NCBI GenBank assembly: GCA_012719455.1
Contig: JAAYAJ010000031.1
Location: 25,105-89,104 of the forward strand
DNA: 64,000 nt
Direction of reading: 5' to 3'
Origin: Acidobacteriota bacterium
GTDB taxonomy: Bacteria; Acidobacteriota; UBA6911
Part shown: one piece after another, positions 9,874 to 19,470 of the stretch
Position numbering within the stretch: position 1 is the first letter of the stretch
Layout of the letters: the number at the start of each line of letters is the position of its first letter
Notes under the pieces: model-generated
Databases searched by the model: none
Told to the model about the DNA's origin: nothing
What the model saw: the letters and a program-made list of their open reading frames with translations, nothing else
Translations under genes and position numbers: made by a program

Positions 9874-12519
9874 ATGGAACGGGGCCCTGCCTGGAAACAG
9901 GGAAACGTGTGGGACGTCCCTATTTTAATTACGGCGACGCGGCGGCTGGCGCGCACGCTCGGGCAGGATTACGCCGCGGCGCAGCAGGCGGCGGGCCGGG
10001 AGGCGTGGGAATCGCCGCGGATCGTGACCTGGCCCGAGTGGGTCGAGGAGTTGTGGGGGCGACTGCTCATGGCGCGCGACGACGCGCCGGTGGTGCTGCG
10101 GGGCTGGCAGGAGCAGGCGCTCTGGGAACGGGTCGTGCGCGCCGCCGCCGGGGCCGCCGGGCTGCTCGAGCCGCGCAGCGCGGCCATGACCGCGCAGGAG
10201 GCGTGGCGCCTGGCCGGGGAATGGCGCCTCGACATCGCCGCGTTCCGGCGCACGGGGAACGAGGACGCGCGCGCCTTCGCCGGCTGGGCCGGCCGCTTCG
10301 CCGCGATCTGCCGGGAGGAAGGGTGGCTCGACCGGACGCGGCTGACCGACGTGGTGAAGGAGGGGCTGGGACGGCTGCGCCTCCCCCCCGCGGTGGTGCT
10401 CACGGGGTTTGATGACTACCCGCCGCAGCAGCTCGAATTCCTGGACGCGCTGGCCGCCGCCGGCTGCACCGTCACCCAAAGTGCCGCGGAGCCGCCGGAA
10501 ACCGGCGCCGGGGCCCTGCTCGTCCCCTTTCCCGACCCAGACCGGGAGATCGAGGCGGCCGCGCGCTGGGCGCGGGCGCTGCTGGAAAGGGGGGCGGCGG
10601 GGCGGATCGGCGTGGTCGTCAACGGCCTGGCCGAACGCCGGGACCGGGTGGAGCGCATCTTCCGCGGCGTCCTGGAACCCGCGGCCCTCGTCGAGGGGGA
10701 CGCCCGGCCGTCGTCGTTCAACCTGTCCGCCGGGCGCCCGCTTTCGGCATGGCCCCTCGTCAGGAGCGCGCTCGACCTCCTGGGGCTGACCCCGGGGGAC
10801 AACGCGTGGAGCGATATCAGCCGGATGCTGCTCACCCCGTACCTCGCGGGGTCCGACCGGGAGCGGGGCGCGCGGGCGGCGTTCGACCGGGGCCTTCGCC
10901 GCCGGGGGAGCTTCCTGATCGCGGGCTCGAGCCTGCCGACGCTGTGCGGGCGAGCGGGATGCGCGGTGCTCGAGCGGCTTCTGCGCAGGTGGCTGGCGGC
11001 GTACGGCGCCGCGGCGCCGCGGCGGACCGCGGACGAATGGAGCCGTCACTTTTCCTCGCTGCTCGAGGCCTTCGGCTGGCCGGGCGAACGCCCCCTGGAC
11101 AGCCTGGAGTTCCAGGTGTTCGAAGCCTGGAGCGGACTGCTGTCCGACTTCGCCGCCACGGGCCTGACCGGGGGGGCGATGGAGCGGGGGGAGGCCGTCG
11201 CCGCCCTCGGGCGCATGGCCGGCGGCCGCATGTTCCAGCCGGAGACGGAAGGGGCGCCGGTGCAGGTGCTCGGCCTGCTCGAGGCTTCCGGGCTTTTCTT
11301 CGACCACCTCTGGGTCGCCGGGCTGCACGACGGCGCCTGGCCGGGGCCCGCGAACCCGAACCCGTTCCTCCCGATCGGCCTGCAGAAGGAAAAGGGGGTG
11401 CCCCGCTGTTCGCCCGAGCGGGAGCTGGAATTCGCAATGCGGGTCACCCGGCGCCTCCTCGGGAGCGCGGCCGAACCGGTCCTGTCCCATCCCCTGCGGG
11501 AAGGGGACCGTGAACTGGGGCCCAGCCCGCTCGTTGCCGGGGTGCGGCGCGCCGCACCGGGAGAAATCGAGCGCTGGGACGGTCCCCCGGTGGAAGAGGT
11601 CATCCGCGCTGCGCGCCTTGTCGAAACCCTCGTTGACGAAACGGCGCCGGCGCTCGGCGAGCAAGCCAGGCAGCGGGGGGGGACGCGGGTGTTTCAGCTC
11701 CAGTCCGCGTGCCCGTTCCGCGCCTTTGCCCAGCTGCGGCTGGGGGCGGAGGAACTCGATTCCCCGCTCCCCGGGCTCGACCCCGCGGCGCGGGGCACCC
11801 TCGTGCACGCCGTGCTCGAGGAGACCTGGAGGGAACTGAAAACCCACGCCGCGCTCTGCTCCCGCCCCGACATCGACGAGGTCGTGGCCCGCTCGGTCGA
11901 GCGCGCGCTCGAGCGGTTTGAGCGCGATCGCCCTCTTCCAGCCGGGTTCGCCGCGCTGGAACGGCAGCGGCTGCGCCGGCTGGCCGCGGAATGGCTCGAG
12001 GTCGACCGGGAGCGGGAACCCTTCGAAGTCATCGAACCCGAGGAGGAAAAGTTCGCCGAGACGGGGGGCGTCCGCTTTCGGGTCAAGATCGACCGGGTGG
12101 ACCGGCTGGCCGACGGGCGCGAAATGATCGTCGACTACAAGACCGGGATCACCTCCCCCCGGTCCTGGGAGTCGGATCGCCCCGAGGAACCGCAGCTGCC
12201 GCTGTACGGCACCATTCACGAAAAGCCCCTGGCCGGGATCCTCTACGCCCGGGTCAGGACGGGGGACCTGCGCTTTGTCGGCCTGGTCGACGGCGACGTG
12301 TCCCTTCCGGGCTGCGAGCGGGTCGAACTCGGCGCGCAGGTCGACCGCTGGCGCGCGGTCCTTGCCAGGATCGGCGGCGAATTCCGGGAGGGGCGGGCGG
12401 AGGTGGATCCCAGGGACGGCGACCGGACCTGCCGCCACTGCCCGCTCCCCTCCCTCTGCCGCGTTTCCGAATGCCCGGCCGCCGGCCCGAGGCTTGACGA
12501 CGGGGAGGCAGACCGATGA
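9874..12519 (+). CDS. AddB-like nuclease (probable DNA repair protein)
   Basis: 881 aa, resembling the group annotated as probable DNA repair protein that pairs with a UvrD/RecB helicase. The C-terminal RecB-type nuclease is clear: IVDYKTG motif near residue 755, a CPFRAF cysteine near residue 610, and a terminal C-x2-C-x5-C-x4-C stretch (CRHCPLPSLCRVSEC). That is the arrangement of iron-sulfur AddB/Cas4-type nucleases. The N-terminal half is helicase-fold-like but shows no GKT Walker A, so ATPase activity is unlikely. The start is uncertain; ATG 9874 is the first plausible codon, and TTG 9850 and GTG 9865 are in frame, none with a strong ribosome site. It overlaps the helicase gene by 4 bp (ATGA), implying coupled translation. 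Likely role: end resection at double-strand breaks. Confidence 0.85.
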   Translation: MERGPAWKQGNVWDVPILITATRRLARTLGQDYAAAQQAAGREAWESPRIVTWPEWVEELWGRLLMARDDAPVVLRGWQEQALWERVVRAAAGAAGLLEPRSAAMTAQEAWRLAGEWRLDIAAFRRTGNEDARAFAGWAGRFAAICREEGWLDRTRLTDVVKEGLGRLRLPPAVVLTGFDDYPPQQLEFLDALAAAGCTVTQSAAEPPETGAGALLVPFPDPDREIEAAARWARALLERGAAGRIGVVVNGLAERRDRVERIFRGVLEPAALVEGDARPSSFNLSAGRPLSAWPLVRSALDLLGLTPGDNAWSDISRMLLTPYLAGSDRERGARAAFDRGLRRRGSFLIAGSSLPTLCGRAGCAVLERLLRRWLAAYGAAAPRRTADEWSRHFSSLLEAFGWPGERPLDSLEFQVFEAWSGLLSDFAATGLTGGAMERGEAVAALGRMAGGRMFQPETEGAPVQVLGLLEASGLFFDHLWVAGLHDGAWPGPANPNPFLPIGLQKEKGVPRCSPERELEFAMRVTRRLLGSAAEPVLSHPLREGDRELGPSPLVAGVRRAAPGEIERWDGPPVEEVIRAARLVETLVDETAPALGEQARQRGGTRVFQLQSACPFRAFAQLRLGAEELDSPLPGLDPAARGTLVHAVLEETWRELKTHAALCSRPDIDEVVARSVERALERFERDRPLPAGFAALERQRLRRLAAEWLEVDREREPFEVIEPEEEKFAETGGVRFRVKIDRVDRLADGREMIVDYKTGITSPRSWESDRPEEPQLPLYGTIHEKPLAGILYARVRTGDLRFVGLVDGDVSLPGCERVELGAQVDRWRAVLARIGGEFREGRAEVDPRDGDRTCRHCPLPSLCRVSECPAAGPRLDDGEADR

Positions 12520-15500
12520 CGGGTCCCCGGAAGGAAAGCCCCGACAGCGGAAAGAGAAGGCTCGCTCTCGACCCGGCCCGTTCGTTCATCGTACAGTCTC
12601 CCGCGGGGTCGGGAAAGACGGAACTTCTGATCCAGCGGTACCTGGCGCTGCTCGGGGTGGTGGACCGGCCCGAGGCCGTGAGCGCCATCACCTTCACCCG
12701 CAAGGCCGCCGGGGAGATGGGGCGGCGCGTCATGGACGCCCTCGCCGCGGCCGCCGGGGAGCGTCCCGACGAGGGGCACCGGGCCCTTACCTGGGACCTG
12801 GCCCGGCGGGTGCGCGCCAACAGCGGGAAGCGGGGATGGCGGCTCGAACAAAACCCCGGGCGGCTCAGGATCCAGACGATCGACGCCCTCTGCGCCTCGA
12901 TCGTGAGGCGGCTGCCGTGGCTCTCCCGCATGGGGGGGGCGCCCGCCGTCGTCGAGGACGCCGGGGAGCTGTACCGGGAAGCGGCGCGGGCGACGCTCGA
13001 CATGCTCGAGGGGGAGCAGTGCGCGGAGGAGGTCGCCACCCTGCTCCGCCACGTGGACAACGATCGCCAGGTCCTCGAGCGCCTGCTCACCGGCATGCTC
13101 GCGCGGCGGGACCAGTGGCTGCGCCACATCGACGCGGCCGACCCGGAGAAGAGCCGGGCCGCGCTGGAGCGTTCGCTGGAGAACGTGGCACTCGACGCCG
13201 TCGCGGCCGCTCAAAGGGCGGTCCCGGACCGCCTGGTCGCCGAGATGGCCGCGATCGCCGCCGAGGCGGCGCTCCACCTCGAGGAGGCGGGGAGGGAGGG
13301 CCCCGTCCGGGCGTGCGCGGCCTTGGCCGGTCCTCCCGGAGCGGACCGTCTCGACGCCTGGCTCGGAATGGCCGACATGCTGCTCACCAAGGGGGGGACC
13401 TGGCGAAAGAGCCTCACCGTCGCAAACGGGTTTCCCCCGGGGGACAAGCCGCTGAAGGAGCGCTGCGGCGGGTTGATCGGGACCCTTTCGGCAAGCGAGG
13501 GGGCGCGGCGGGCCCTGGACGAACTCCGCCATCTCCCCGACCGCCGTTTTTCGGAAGGGCAGTGGCGGATCCTGTCGTCGGTCGTGAAGCTGCTGCCGGT
13601 GGCGGTCGCGCGGCTCGACGCCATTTTCCGCGCCCGCGGGGAGGCTGATTTCGTCGAGATCGCGATCGCCGCCCGGCGGTCGCTCGCGTCGTCCTCGTAT
13701 GCCGATGACAACCCCGATCTCCGCGTCGAGCATATCCTGATCGACGAGTTCCAGGACACCTCCGTCAGCCAGCACGCGCTCCTGGCGGCGCTGACGGCCG
13801 GGTGGGAGCCGGGCGACGGGCGGACGGTCTTCGCCGTGGGCGACCCGATGCAGTCGATCTACCGCTTCCGCGAGGCGGAAGTGGGGCTGTTTCTCAAGAC
13901 CCGCCGCGACGGCATCGGCGCCGTCCCGATGGAGCCGATCACGCTCGAGGCCAATTTCCGGTCGGTGGCGGGAGTGGTCGGGTGGGTGAACGACACCTTT
14001 CCCGGCGTCATGCCGGAGGAGGAGGAGATCCCCACCGGCGCGATACCGTTCAGCCCCTCCATCGCGATGCGCGGGGCGGGGGAGGGTCCCGCCGTCACCC
14101 TGCATCCGTTTATCGGTCGGGACGACGAAGCGGAGGCCGCCCGGGTGGTGGAGATCGTCCGGTCGGCCCGGGACCGGGGGAAAAAGGCCGCGATCCTGGT
14201 CCGTTCCCGTCCCCACCTGGCGTCGATCCTCCCCGCCCTGGAGGAGGCCGGACTGGGATTCCGGGCGGTGGAGATCGAGCCGCTGGCGGGCGTGAGCGTC
14301 ATCCGGGACCTCACGGCCCTGACCCGGGCGCTGCTGCACCCGGCCGACCGCGTCGCGTGGCTGGCGGTGCTGCGCGCCCCCTGGTGCGGGATGACGCTCG
14401 GGGAGCTCTGCGCCGTTGTTGGGGACGATCTCGAAACGGCGGTCTGGGACCTGGCGCGCGGCGAGGGGGTGGAGGAAGCGCTCGGCGCCGGAGGGCGCGC
14501 GCGCCTTGCGCGCGTGGTCGCGGTGCTCGAGCGCGCCCTCGCTCGGCGTTCGGCGTCGCTGCGCGCCCGGGTCGAGGGGGCGTGGCTCGCGCTCGGCGGG
14601 CCGGCGTGTGTCTCCGCCCCGGAAGAGATCGAAAACGCCGGGGTCTTCTTCGACCTGCTCGAGGAGATGGACGATGGCGGCGCCCTCGACCTGGAGCGGT
14701 TCGAGCGGCGCATCGGGGATCTCTACGCCCGGCCCGACGCCGGGGCGGACGACCTGCTCGAGATCCTGACCATCCACAAGGCGAAGGGGCTCGAGTTCGA
14801 CGTGGTCGTCGTGCCGGGCCTGGGCCGGCCGCCGAACCGGGACGAAGCGCGCCTGATGCTGTGGCTGGAGCGCCCCCGCTACGCCGGTGCGCAGGCGGAC
14901 CTGCTGTTGGCCGCACTCGGAGCCACCGGCGCCGAGCGCGACCGGACCTACGATTACCTCCGGCGGATCGAAAGCCTGAAGTCGGAGCACGAGACGGGGC
15001 GCCTGCTCTACGTCGCCGCCACCCGGGCCCGGTCGGAACTCCACCTGCTGGGGCATGCCGGGTACCGGACCGGGGAGAAGGGGATCGAATTGAGGGAGCC
15101 GGCCTCGGGGTCGCTCCTCGGGTGCCTCTGGGCGGCCGCGCGGGAAACGTTCCAGGAGGCCGCGGCGGGCTGGGCGCCGGCGGACGTCGACGGCGGGCCG
15201 CAGCTGTCGGCGGAACGGGTCCCCCGGAGGATCCGCCGCCTGGCTCCCGGTTGGGCCCTCCCCCCCCTTCCGGCGGGGATGAAAGGGGCGGTCGGGGAGC
15301 CTGGGGGGGCGGGGGAAGAGCAGGTGAGCTTTCACTGGGTCACGGACACGCTGCGCCACGTAGGCACCGTCGTGCACCAGGCGCTCAGGCGGATGGCCGA
15401 AGAAGGGGGGTGGACGGAGGACATCGTCAGGCGCCGCGTGCCCTCCTTCCGTTCCGCCCTCGCCTCCCTGGGCGTGCCGCGGGAGGAATGCACGGCGGCG

Positions 15501-15857
15501 GCGCACCGGGTGGCCGACGCCCTGGTGCGGGCGCTCGGGGACGAGCGCGGGAAGTGGTTGCTCGGGGCGCACGACCTTGCGGCGTGCGAATACGAACTCA
15601 GCGGGGTCGTCGAAGGGAGGGTGGTCGGCGCGCGCATCGACCGGACCTTCGTCGACGAAGAGGGCACGCGCTGGGTGGTCGATTACAAATCCAGCCTGCA
15701 CGAAGGCGCCGGGCTCGACGCTTTCCTCGACAACGAGTGCGCCCGCTACCGCGGGCAGCTGGAACGGTACCGGGTGCTGTTCAGGATGCTGGAGGAGCGG
15801 CCGGTGCGCACGGCCCTCTACTTCCCCCTCCTGGGCGCCTGGCGCGAAGTCGACTGA
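12516..15857 (+). CDS. AddA-like UvrD/RecB helicase-nuclease
   Basis: 1113-aa superfamily 1A helicase. Motif I is QSPAGSGKTELL near residue 30. RIQTIDALC, ILIDEFQDTS (DEFQD, motif II), DPMQSIYRFREAE (motif III), LTIHKAKGLEF (motif V) and LLYVAATRAR (motif VI) follow in order. A C-terminal RecB-family nuclease domain ends with GARIDRTF and VVDYKSS near residue 1045. With the overlapping AddB-like partner it forms a two-subunit, two-nuclease unwinding machine equivalent to AddAB/RexAB or RecBCD, acting on double-stranded DNA ends in the cytoplasm. ATG 12516 overlaps the preceding stop. The gene converges on a flavodoxin gene across a large hairpin. Confidence 0.92.
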   Translation: MTGPRKESPDSGKRRLALDPARSFIVQSPAGSGKTELLIQRYLALLGVVDRPEAVSAITFTRKAAGEMGRRVMDALAAAAGERPDEGHRALTWDLARRVRANSGKRGWRLEQNPGRLRIQTIDALCASIVRRLPWLSRMGGAPAVVEDAGELYREAARATLDMLEGEQCAEEVATLLRHVDNDRQVLERLLTGMLARRDQWLRHIDAADPEKSRAALERSLENVALDAVAAAQRAVPDRLVAEMAAIAAEAALHLEEAGREGPVRACAALAGPPGADRLDAWLGMADMLLTKGGTWRKSLTVANGFPPGDKPLKERCGGLIGTLSASEGARRALDELRHLPDRRFSEGQWRILSSVVKLLPVAVARLDAIFRARGEADFVEIAIAARRSLASSSYADDNPDLRVEHILIDEFQDTSVSQHALLAALTAGWEPGDGRTVFAVGDPMQSIYRFREAEVGLFLKTRRDGIGAVPMEPITLEANFRSVAGVVGWVNDTFPGVMPEEEEIPTGAIPFSPSIAMRGAGEGPAVTLHPFIGRDDEAEAARVVEIVRSARDRGKKAAILVRSRPHLASILPALEEAGLGFRAVEIEPLAGVSVIRDLTALTRALLHPADRVAWLAVLRAPWCGMTLGELCAVVGDDLETAVWDLARGEGVEEALGAGGRARLARVVAVLERALARRSASLRARVEGAWLALGGPACVSAPEEIENAGVFFDLLEEMDDGGALDLERFERRIGDLYARPDAGADDLLEILTIHKAKGLEFDVVVVPGLGRPPNRDEARLMLWLERPRYAGAQADLLLAALGATGAERDRTYDYLRRIESLKSEHETGRLLYVAATRARSELHLLGHAGYRTGEKGIELREPASGSLLGCLWAAARETFQEAAAGWAPADVDGGPQLSAERVPRRIRRLAPGWALPPLPAGMKGAVGEPGGAGEEQVSFHWVTDTLRHVGTVVHQALRRMAEEGGWTEDIVRRRVPSFRSALASLGVPREECTAAAHRVADALVRALGDERGKWLLGAHDLAACEYELSGVVEGRVVGARIDRTFVDEEGTRWVVDYKSSLHEGAGLDAFLDNECARYRGQLERYRVLFRMLEERPVRTALYFPLLGAWREVD

Positions 15858-15876
15858 AACAAGTGGATTCGGCAGG

Positions 15877-15928
15877 GCACGGCAGGAACGGAAACCCGGC
15901 GTTTTCGCTCAGTTTCCGTTCCCCGTGC
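15877..15928. terminator. Long hairpin between convergent genes
   Basis: Arms GCACGG and GGAACGGAAAC (15877-15882 and 15885-15895) pair exactly with GTTTCCGTTCC and CCGTGC (15912-15922 and 15923-15928), giving a 17-bp stem with a 2-nt bulge and a 16-nt loop. It sits in the 93-bp gap between genes ending at 15857 (+) and 15951 (-). There is no U tract on either strand; a bidirectional terminator is the simplest reading. Confidence 0.6.
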
Positions 15929-15950
15929 TCCGCTTTGCCGCAGTCGGCGA

Positions 15951-16535
15951 TCAGGACTGAACGCTTTGCAGGATCTCCCGGCCGAAGGCCATGCAGTCGG
16001 CGCGTTTCAGGTTGTCGTTGTCGGGATAAGAGCTGATCATGACGCGCTGCGCCGGCGCGACCAGTTCCTTGGTCACCCTCCCCGGAAACACCTTTCCGGG
16101 CACCTTGCCGGCCGGGCAGAGTTTCGCCAGGATATTGTCGATGTAATTGGTGTGTTCCTGCGGTCCCGGGGGCACTCCGCGGTTGTTGGCGGCCGCGAAA
16201 AACCCGCGCACCTTGCCCTTAAGGACGGCCTGGTTCTCCTTCAGGTATTTCTCCATCTGGGGGTGGATGGTGAAACTCCTGATGGAGCTGCCCACGACGA
16301 TGTGATCGAACCCGCTCAGGTCGGGATTCTCCCGGACATCGAAAACGTCGGCGATCCCGCCCATCCCTTCCGATATCCACACCGCGGCGTCACGCGAGGT
16401 CCCGCACCAGGTGGCATACAGAACCGCCCATTTTTTGTCCGAAGGATTGGGGTAATACTTCAGAGCCCATGCCTTGGGGACGACCGAAAGGAACGCCCCG
16501 GCCAACCCGAATTTCAAAAAAGTTTTCCTGTCCAT
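15951..16535 (-). CDS. Flavodoxin-domain protein with export-like N-terminus
   Basis: 194 aa. The flavodoxin-like fold is suggested by WAVLYATWCGTSRDAA (phosphate-binding loop region), then FDHIVVGSSIR and a terminal helix, as in HemG/protoporphyrinogen oxidase-type flavodoxins. The N-terminus MDRKTFLKFGLAGAFLSVV followed by PKAWA looks like a Tat-type signal, with RK in place of RR, which is unusual for a flavodoxin. ATG 16535 is chosen because AGGAGGTG lies 8 nt upstream; the in-frame GTG at 16544 is too close to that site. It lies downstream of, and in the same direction as, the Old Yellow Enzyme family gene, 102 bp apart. An electron-transfer role in the envelope is inferred only. Confidence 0.75.
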   Translation of the reverse strand: MDRKTFLKFGLAGAFLSVVPKAWALKYYPNPSDKKWAVLYATWCGTSRDAAVWISEGMGGIADVFDVRENPDLSGFDHIVVGSSIRSFTIHPQMEKYLKENQAVLKGKVRGFFAAANNRGVPPGPQEHTNYIDNILAKLCPAGKVPGKVFPGRVTKELVAPAQRVMISSYPDNDNLKRADCMAFGREILQSVQS

Positions 16536-16637
16536 CGAGGACACCTCCTGATAGCTGTTGCCGTGATTTTCCCGGTGCTGCGCGCCGTAGCGGACATTAT
16601 GCCAGAACCGCCCGGCTATGGAAACCGCAACGGGACC

Positions 16638-18719
16638 TTATATGGCGCGACCGATACGGGAACCGTCCCCGATGGCGTCGATGATCAGGGCGGGGTTGCC
16701 GCAGTCGCCGATCCGGTGGATCTCGGGCGCGGTCCCTTGCAGGCTCGCGGCAAGCCCGGGATCCGGCTCCATGGCAAGGGCCGGCAGGATGGTGTCGGCC
16801 GCCAGCGTTTTTTCCCGCCCCTCCCTGGTGGTGATCGTCAGCCCCTGGTCGGTGATCTCCCCGTATTGGACGCCCGACAGCATGGACACTCCCTTGCGCT
16901 CCAGCCACCAGAGCAGGCGGAACTTGTAATTCTCGACCACCCCGGCGCCCATCGTCCCGGCCGTGTCCACGACGGTCACCCGCCTGCCGCGCCTGGTCAG
17001 AAACAGGGCCAGCTGGAGGCCGTGGATGCCGCCGCCGATGATGACCACCCTTTTGCCGATCGGCATCCACAACTTCGTGGCCCACAGGAGCAGCCTGGGG
17101 CCGGCGAACCTCAGGTACGTCCTCAGCCTGCGGTTCAGGGCGGCGGGCCGGACCACGTTCCGCCCGTCAACGCCGGGAATATCCGGAACGGAGTACCGGC
17201 CTCCGGTGGCCAGCAGGAGCACATCCGGCTTGACCTGCTCGACCAGCGCCCTGTCGACCTCCCTGCCGCGAATGATCCTGACGCCCAGCCTGGCGACCTG
17301 GGTCTCGAGGTAGCGCACCAGGGCCGGCAGGTCTTCGATGTCGAGCCCCTTGATCATGGCGGCTATGGGCATGGACCCTCCCAGCCGCCGTTCCTTCTCG
17401 TACAGCGTAACCTCGTGTCCCCGCAAAGCCGCCACCCGGGCCGCCTCCAATCCCGCCGGTCCGCCGCCGGCCACCATGACCTTTTTCTTTTTGAGCGCCG
17501 GCTTGATCTCGAATTCCCGCTCCCTGGTCAGGGCGGCGTTGACGCGGCAACAGGACTTCCCCTCGACGGGATGCGTATGGATGGCTTCGATGCAGGAGAG
17601 ACAGCGGGTGCACGGGGCGATATCCTCCATTCTTCCCGCGGCGACCTTGTTGGGGAATTCGGGGTCGGCCAGCAGGCTCCGGGTCATGCCGATGAAGTCC
17701 GCCTGGCCCCGGCGCAGGATTCTCTCCCCCATTTCGGCGTCGATGCCAGCGGTGGCGATGACCGGGATGGAAACCGCCTTCCTAACCGCTGCCGACAGCG
17801 GCACCCAGAAGCCGGCCCCGGCCCGGCGGCCATCGAGCCCTTCGGGCAGGGGGTCCGGGGCTTCCGGGTAGCACACCGTTTCGGGCCAGTTGATCAGGCG
17901 GTAGACCGGGCCGAAACCGTCGGCCTTGGGATGGAGGTTGTCGGCGCCGGCCGCTTCGAATATCCGCCCGAATTCCCGCCCCTCCGCGGGAGTGATGCCG
18001 TCGTCGACCCCGTATTCGGCGGCATTGTACAGGACGCCGATAGGGAAGTCCTTCCCCAGGCGGCGCTTCATCTCCTTCAGGATTTCCACCGTGAACCGGG
18101 CCCGGTTTTCCAGGCTCTGGGGGCCGTAATGGTCCCGGCGCCGGTTCCAGTGGCGCGACATGAAGGTATTGCCCAGGTGCTGGGTGCCGCAGTGGATCTC
18201 CAGGTGGTCGACCCCGGCCCGTTGGTAACGCGTTGCCGCCTTGACGAACTTTTCCTGGATCTCCCCAATTTCGGCGATCGTCGCCTCGGTGGTTTCGTCG
18301 CTCCATTTTTCATACACCTCCTCCCTCATCACCGAGGCCGCTATGGGGGGGCGCCCGGAAAGGGAGGCGGGGCACCAGGGGCCGGCATGCATCATCTGCA
18401 CGGATAACCGGCACCCGTGTTTGTGGACGGCGTCGGCCAGTTTGCGGAAGCCCGCGATGTATTCGTCGGCGTCGATGCGCAACCCGTCGGCCATCCTCGC
18501 GCCCATGGGGTAGTCCAGGTAGGCGTTCCACAAAATGATCATGCCCGCGCCGCCCCGGGCCACCGCTTCGATGTAGTCGATGGTCTTCTGGTTCATGTGG
18601 GGATCGCGGGGGTCGTGGGTGTTCATCTCCGCGGCGGTCTTGACGATTCGGTTCTTGATCCGCAGTTTCCCGATATTGCAGGGTGAAAACAGCTTCTCAA
18701 ACCGGGCCTTTCCGCTCAT
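16638..18719 (-). CDS. NADH:flavin oxidoreductase, 2,4-dienoyl-CoA reductase/TMADH family
   Basis: 693 aa with the three-part architecture of 2,4-dienoyl-CoA reductase and trimethylamine dehydrogenase: FMN TIM barrel (residues 1-360, starting FEKLFSPCNIGKLRIKNR), a [4Fe-4S] cysteine group (CTRCLSC then CC 14 residues later), and an FAD/NAD(P) domain with VMVAGGGPAGLEAARVAAL and VVIIGGGIHGLQLALFL. Members reduce enoyl-CoAs, bile-acid or steroid enones, or cleave amines; which applies here is open. The ATG at 18719 has AGGAGAAGG 5 nt upstream. It is divergent from an NTF2-like gene and 102 bp upstream of the flavodoxin gene, a combination that suggests a small flavin-dependent reduction module. 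Confidence 0.9.
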   Translation of the reverse strand: MSGKARFEKLFSPCNIGKLRIKNRIVKTAAEMNTHDPRDPHMNQKTIDYIEAVARGGAGMIILWNAYLDYPMGARMADGLRIDADEYIAGFRKLADAVHKHGCRLSVQMMHAGPWCPASLSGRPPIAASVMREEVYEKWSDETTEATIAEIGEIQEKFVKAATRYQRAGVDHLEIHCGTQHLGNTFMSRHWNRRRDHYGPQSLENRARFTVEILKEMKRRLGKDFPIGVLYNAAEYGVDDGITPAEGREFGRIFEAAGADNLHPKADGFGPVYRLINWPETVCYPEAPDPLPEGLDGRRAGAGFWVPLSAAVRKAVSIPVIATAGIDAEMGERILRRGQADFIGMTRSLLADPEFPNKVAAGRMEDIAPCTRCLSCIEAIHTHPVEGKSCCRVNAALTREREFEIKPALKKKKVMVAGGGPAGLEAARVAALRGHEVTLYEKERRLGGSMPIAAMIKGLDIEDLPALVRYLETQVARLGVRIIRGREVDRALVEQVKPDVLLLATGGRYSVPDIPGVDGRNVVRPAALNRRLRTYLRFAGPRLLLWATKLWMPIGKRVVIIGGGIHGLQLALFLTRRGRRVTVVDTAGTMGAGVVENYKFRLLWWLERKGVSMLSGVQYGEITDQGLTITTREGREKTLAADTILPALAMEPDPGLAASLQGTAPEIHRIGDCGNPALIIDAIGDGSRIGRAI

Positions 18720-18905
18720 GATCCCTTCTCCTTGTGGCCTGTGTCGCCGGCCCCACCCCCTGAAACCACGCTCCGGGACCCCTCCCTGCATGCCGGGGAA
18801 TCAGGATTGAGCTTCAGGAAAACATCGTCGACATAGTAGACTGCGCCTATCGAATGAACCCGTTTCATTATTGCAAAGAACCACCCGGAAAGCTGAGAGA
18901 AAACC

Positions 18906-19298
18906 ATGACCCGTGAAGAATTTGACGTGTACCTGGAAAAATTCAACGGCAGGGATTACCAGGGATTTCTCGAGTATTTCGCCGACACCTTCGAAATGGT
19001 CCATGTCGGCGGTTCCCTCAAATCCCGGGAGGCGGTGAGGAAGTTCTACGATTTTCTTCACGCCTATATCAAGGAAAGCGTTATCGTCGACCGCTTCGTT
19101 TCGGACGAACACACCATCGCGCTCGAAGCCAGGGTGCGGATCGAGGGAGTGAGGGAATTGACGCCGGAAACGGTCGCCGCTTCGGACTACCCGAGGCTCA
19201 AGCCGCTGGCCGTCGGGCAGTCGGCCGTGATCCCGCAGTTCATTCATTACCATCTCGAGAAAGGCAAGTTCGTAAAAGTCGTTTGTGCGGAACTCTAG
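18906..19298 (+). CDS. NTF2/SnoaL-like protein
   Basis: 130-aa cone-fold protein of the SnoaL/NTF2-like superfamily, shown by the N-terminal pattern YLEKFNGRDYQGFLEYFAD, the following FEMVHVGG strand and a C-terminal sheet ending HYHLEKGKFVKVVCAEL. Such proteins are small-molecule isomerases, hydratases or binding proteins; no catalytic residue set identifies a reaction. The ATG is preceded by a weak GAGAGA. It is divergently placed to the Old Yellow Enzyme family gene (186 bp gap), so it may share its regulation. No signal peptide, so it is cytoplasmic. Confidence 0.75.
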   Translation: MTREEFDVYLEKFNGRDYQGFLEYFADTFEMVHVGGSLKSREAVRKFYDFLHAYIKESVIVDRFVSDEHTIALEARVRIEGVRELTPETVAASDYPRLKPLAVGQSAVIPQFIHYHLEKGKFVKVVCAEL

Positions 19299-19406
19299 TG
19301 CCATTATTGCGCCGGGAACACAACCCCGGTTCCGGTCCCGGTGACAAGGTTGTAGCCATGAGATAGACAATACGCCCAGGAAAGTTTTTTGTGGTGATGC
19401 CATTTG

Positions 19407-19428
19407 GGAAACGTGTGGTCCGTCCCCG
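19407..19428. repeat. REP-like relic, copy 2
   Basis: This 22-mer beginning GGGAAACGTGTGG and ending GTCCCC matches 9900-9921 at 19 of 22 positions. It belongs with the short GGGGAC/GTCCCC-type elements seen elsewhere in the window (20154-20172, 26992-27019, 48026-48050). It lies 43 bp upstream of the FMN reductase start. Confidence 0.4.
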
Positions 19429-19470
19429 TTTGGGTTGTGATATCCTATGGGCCATTGGAGGAGGAGGTGT

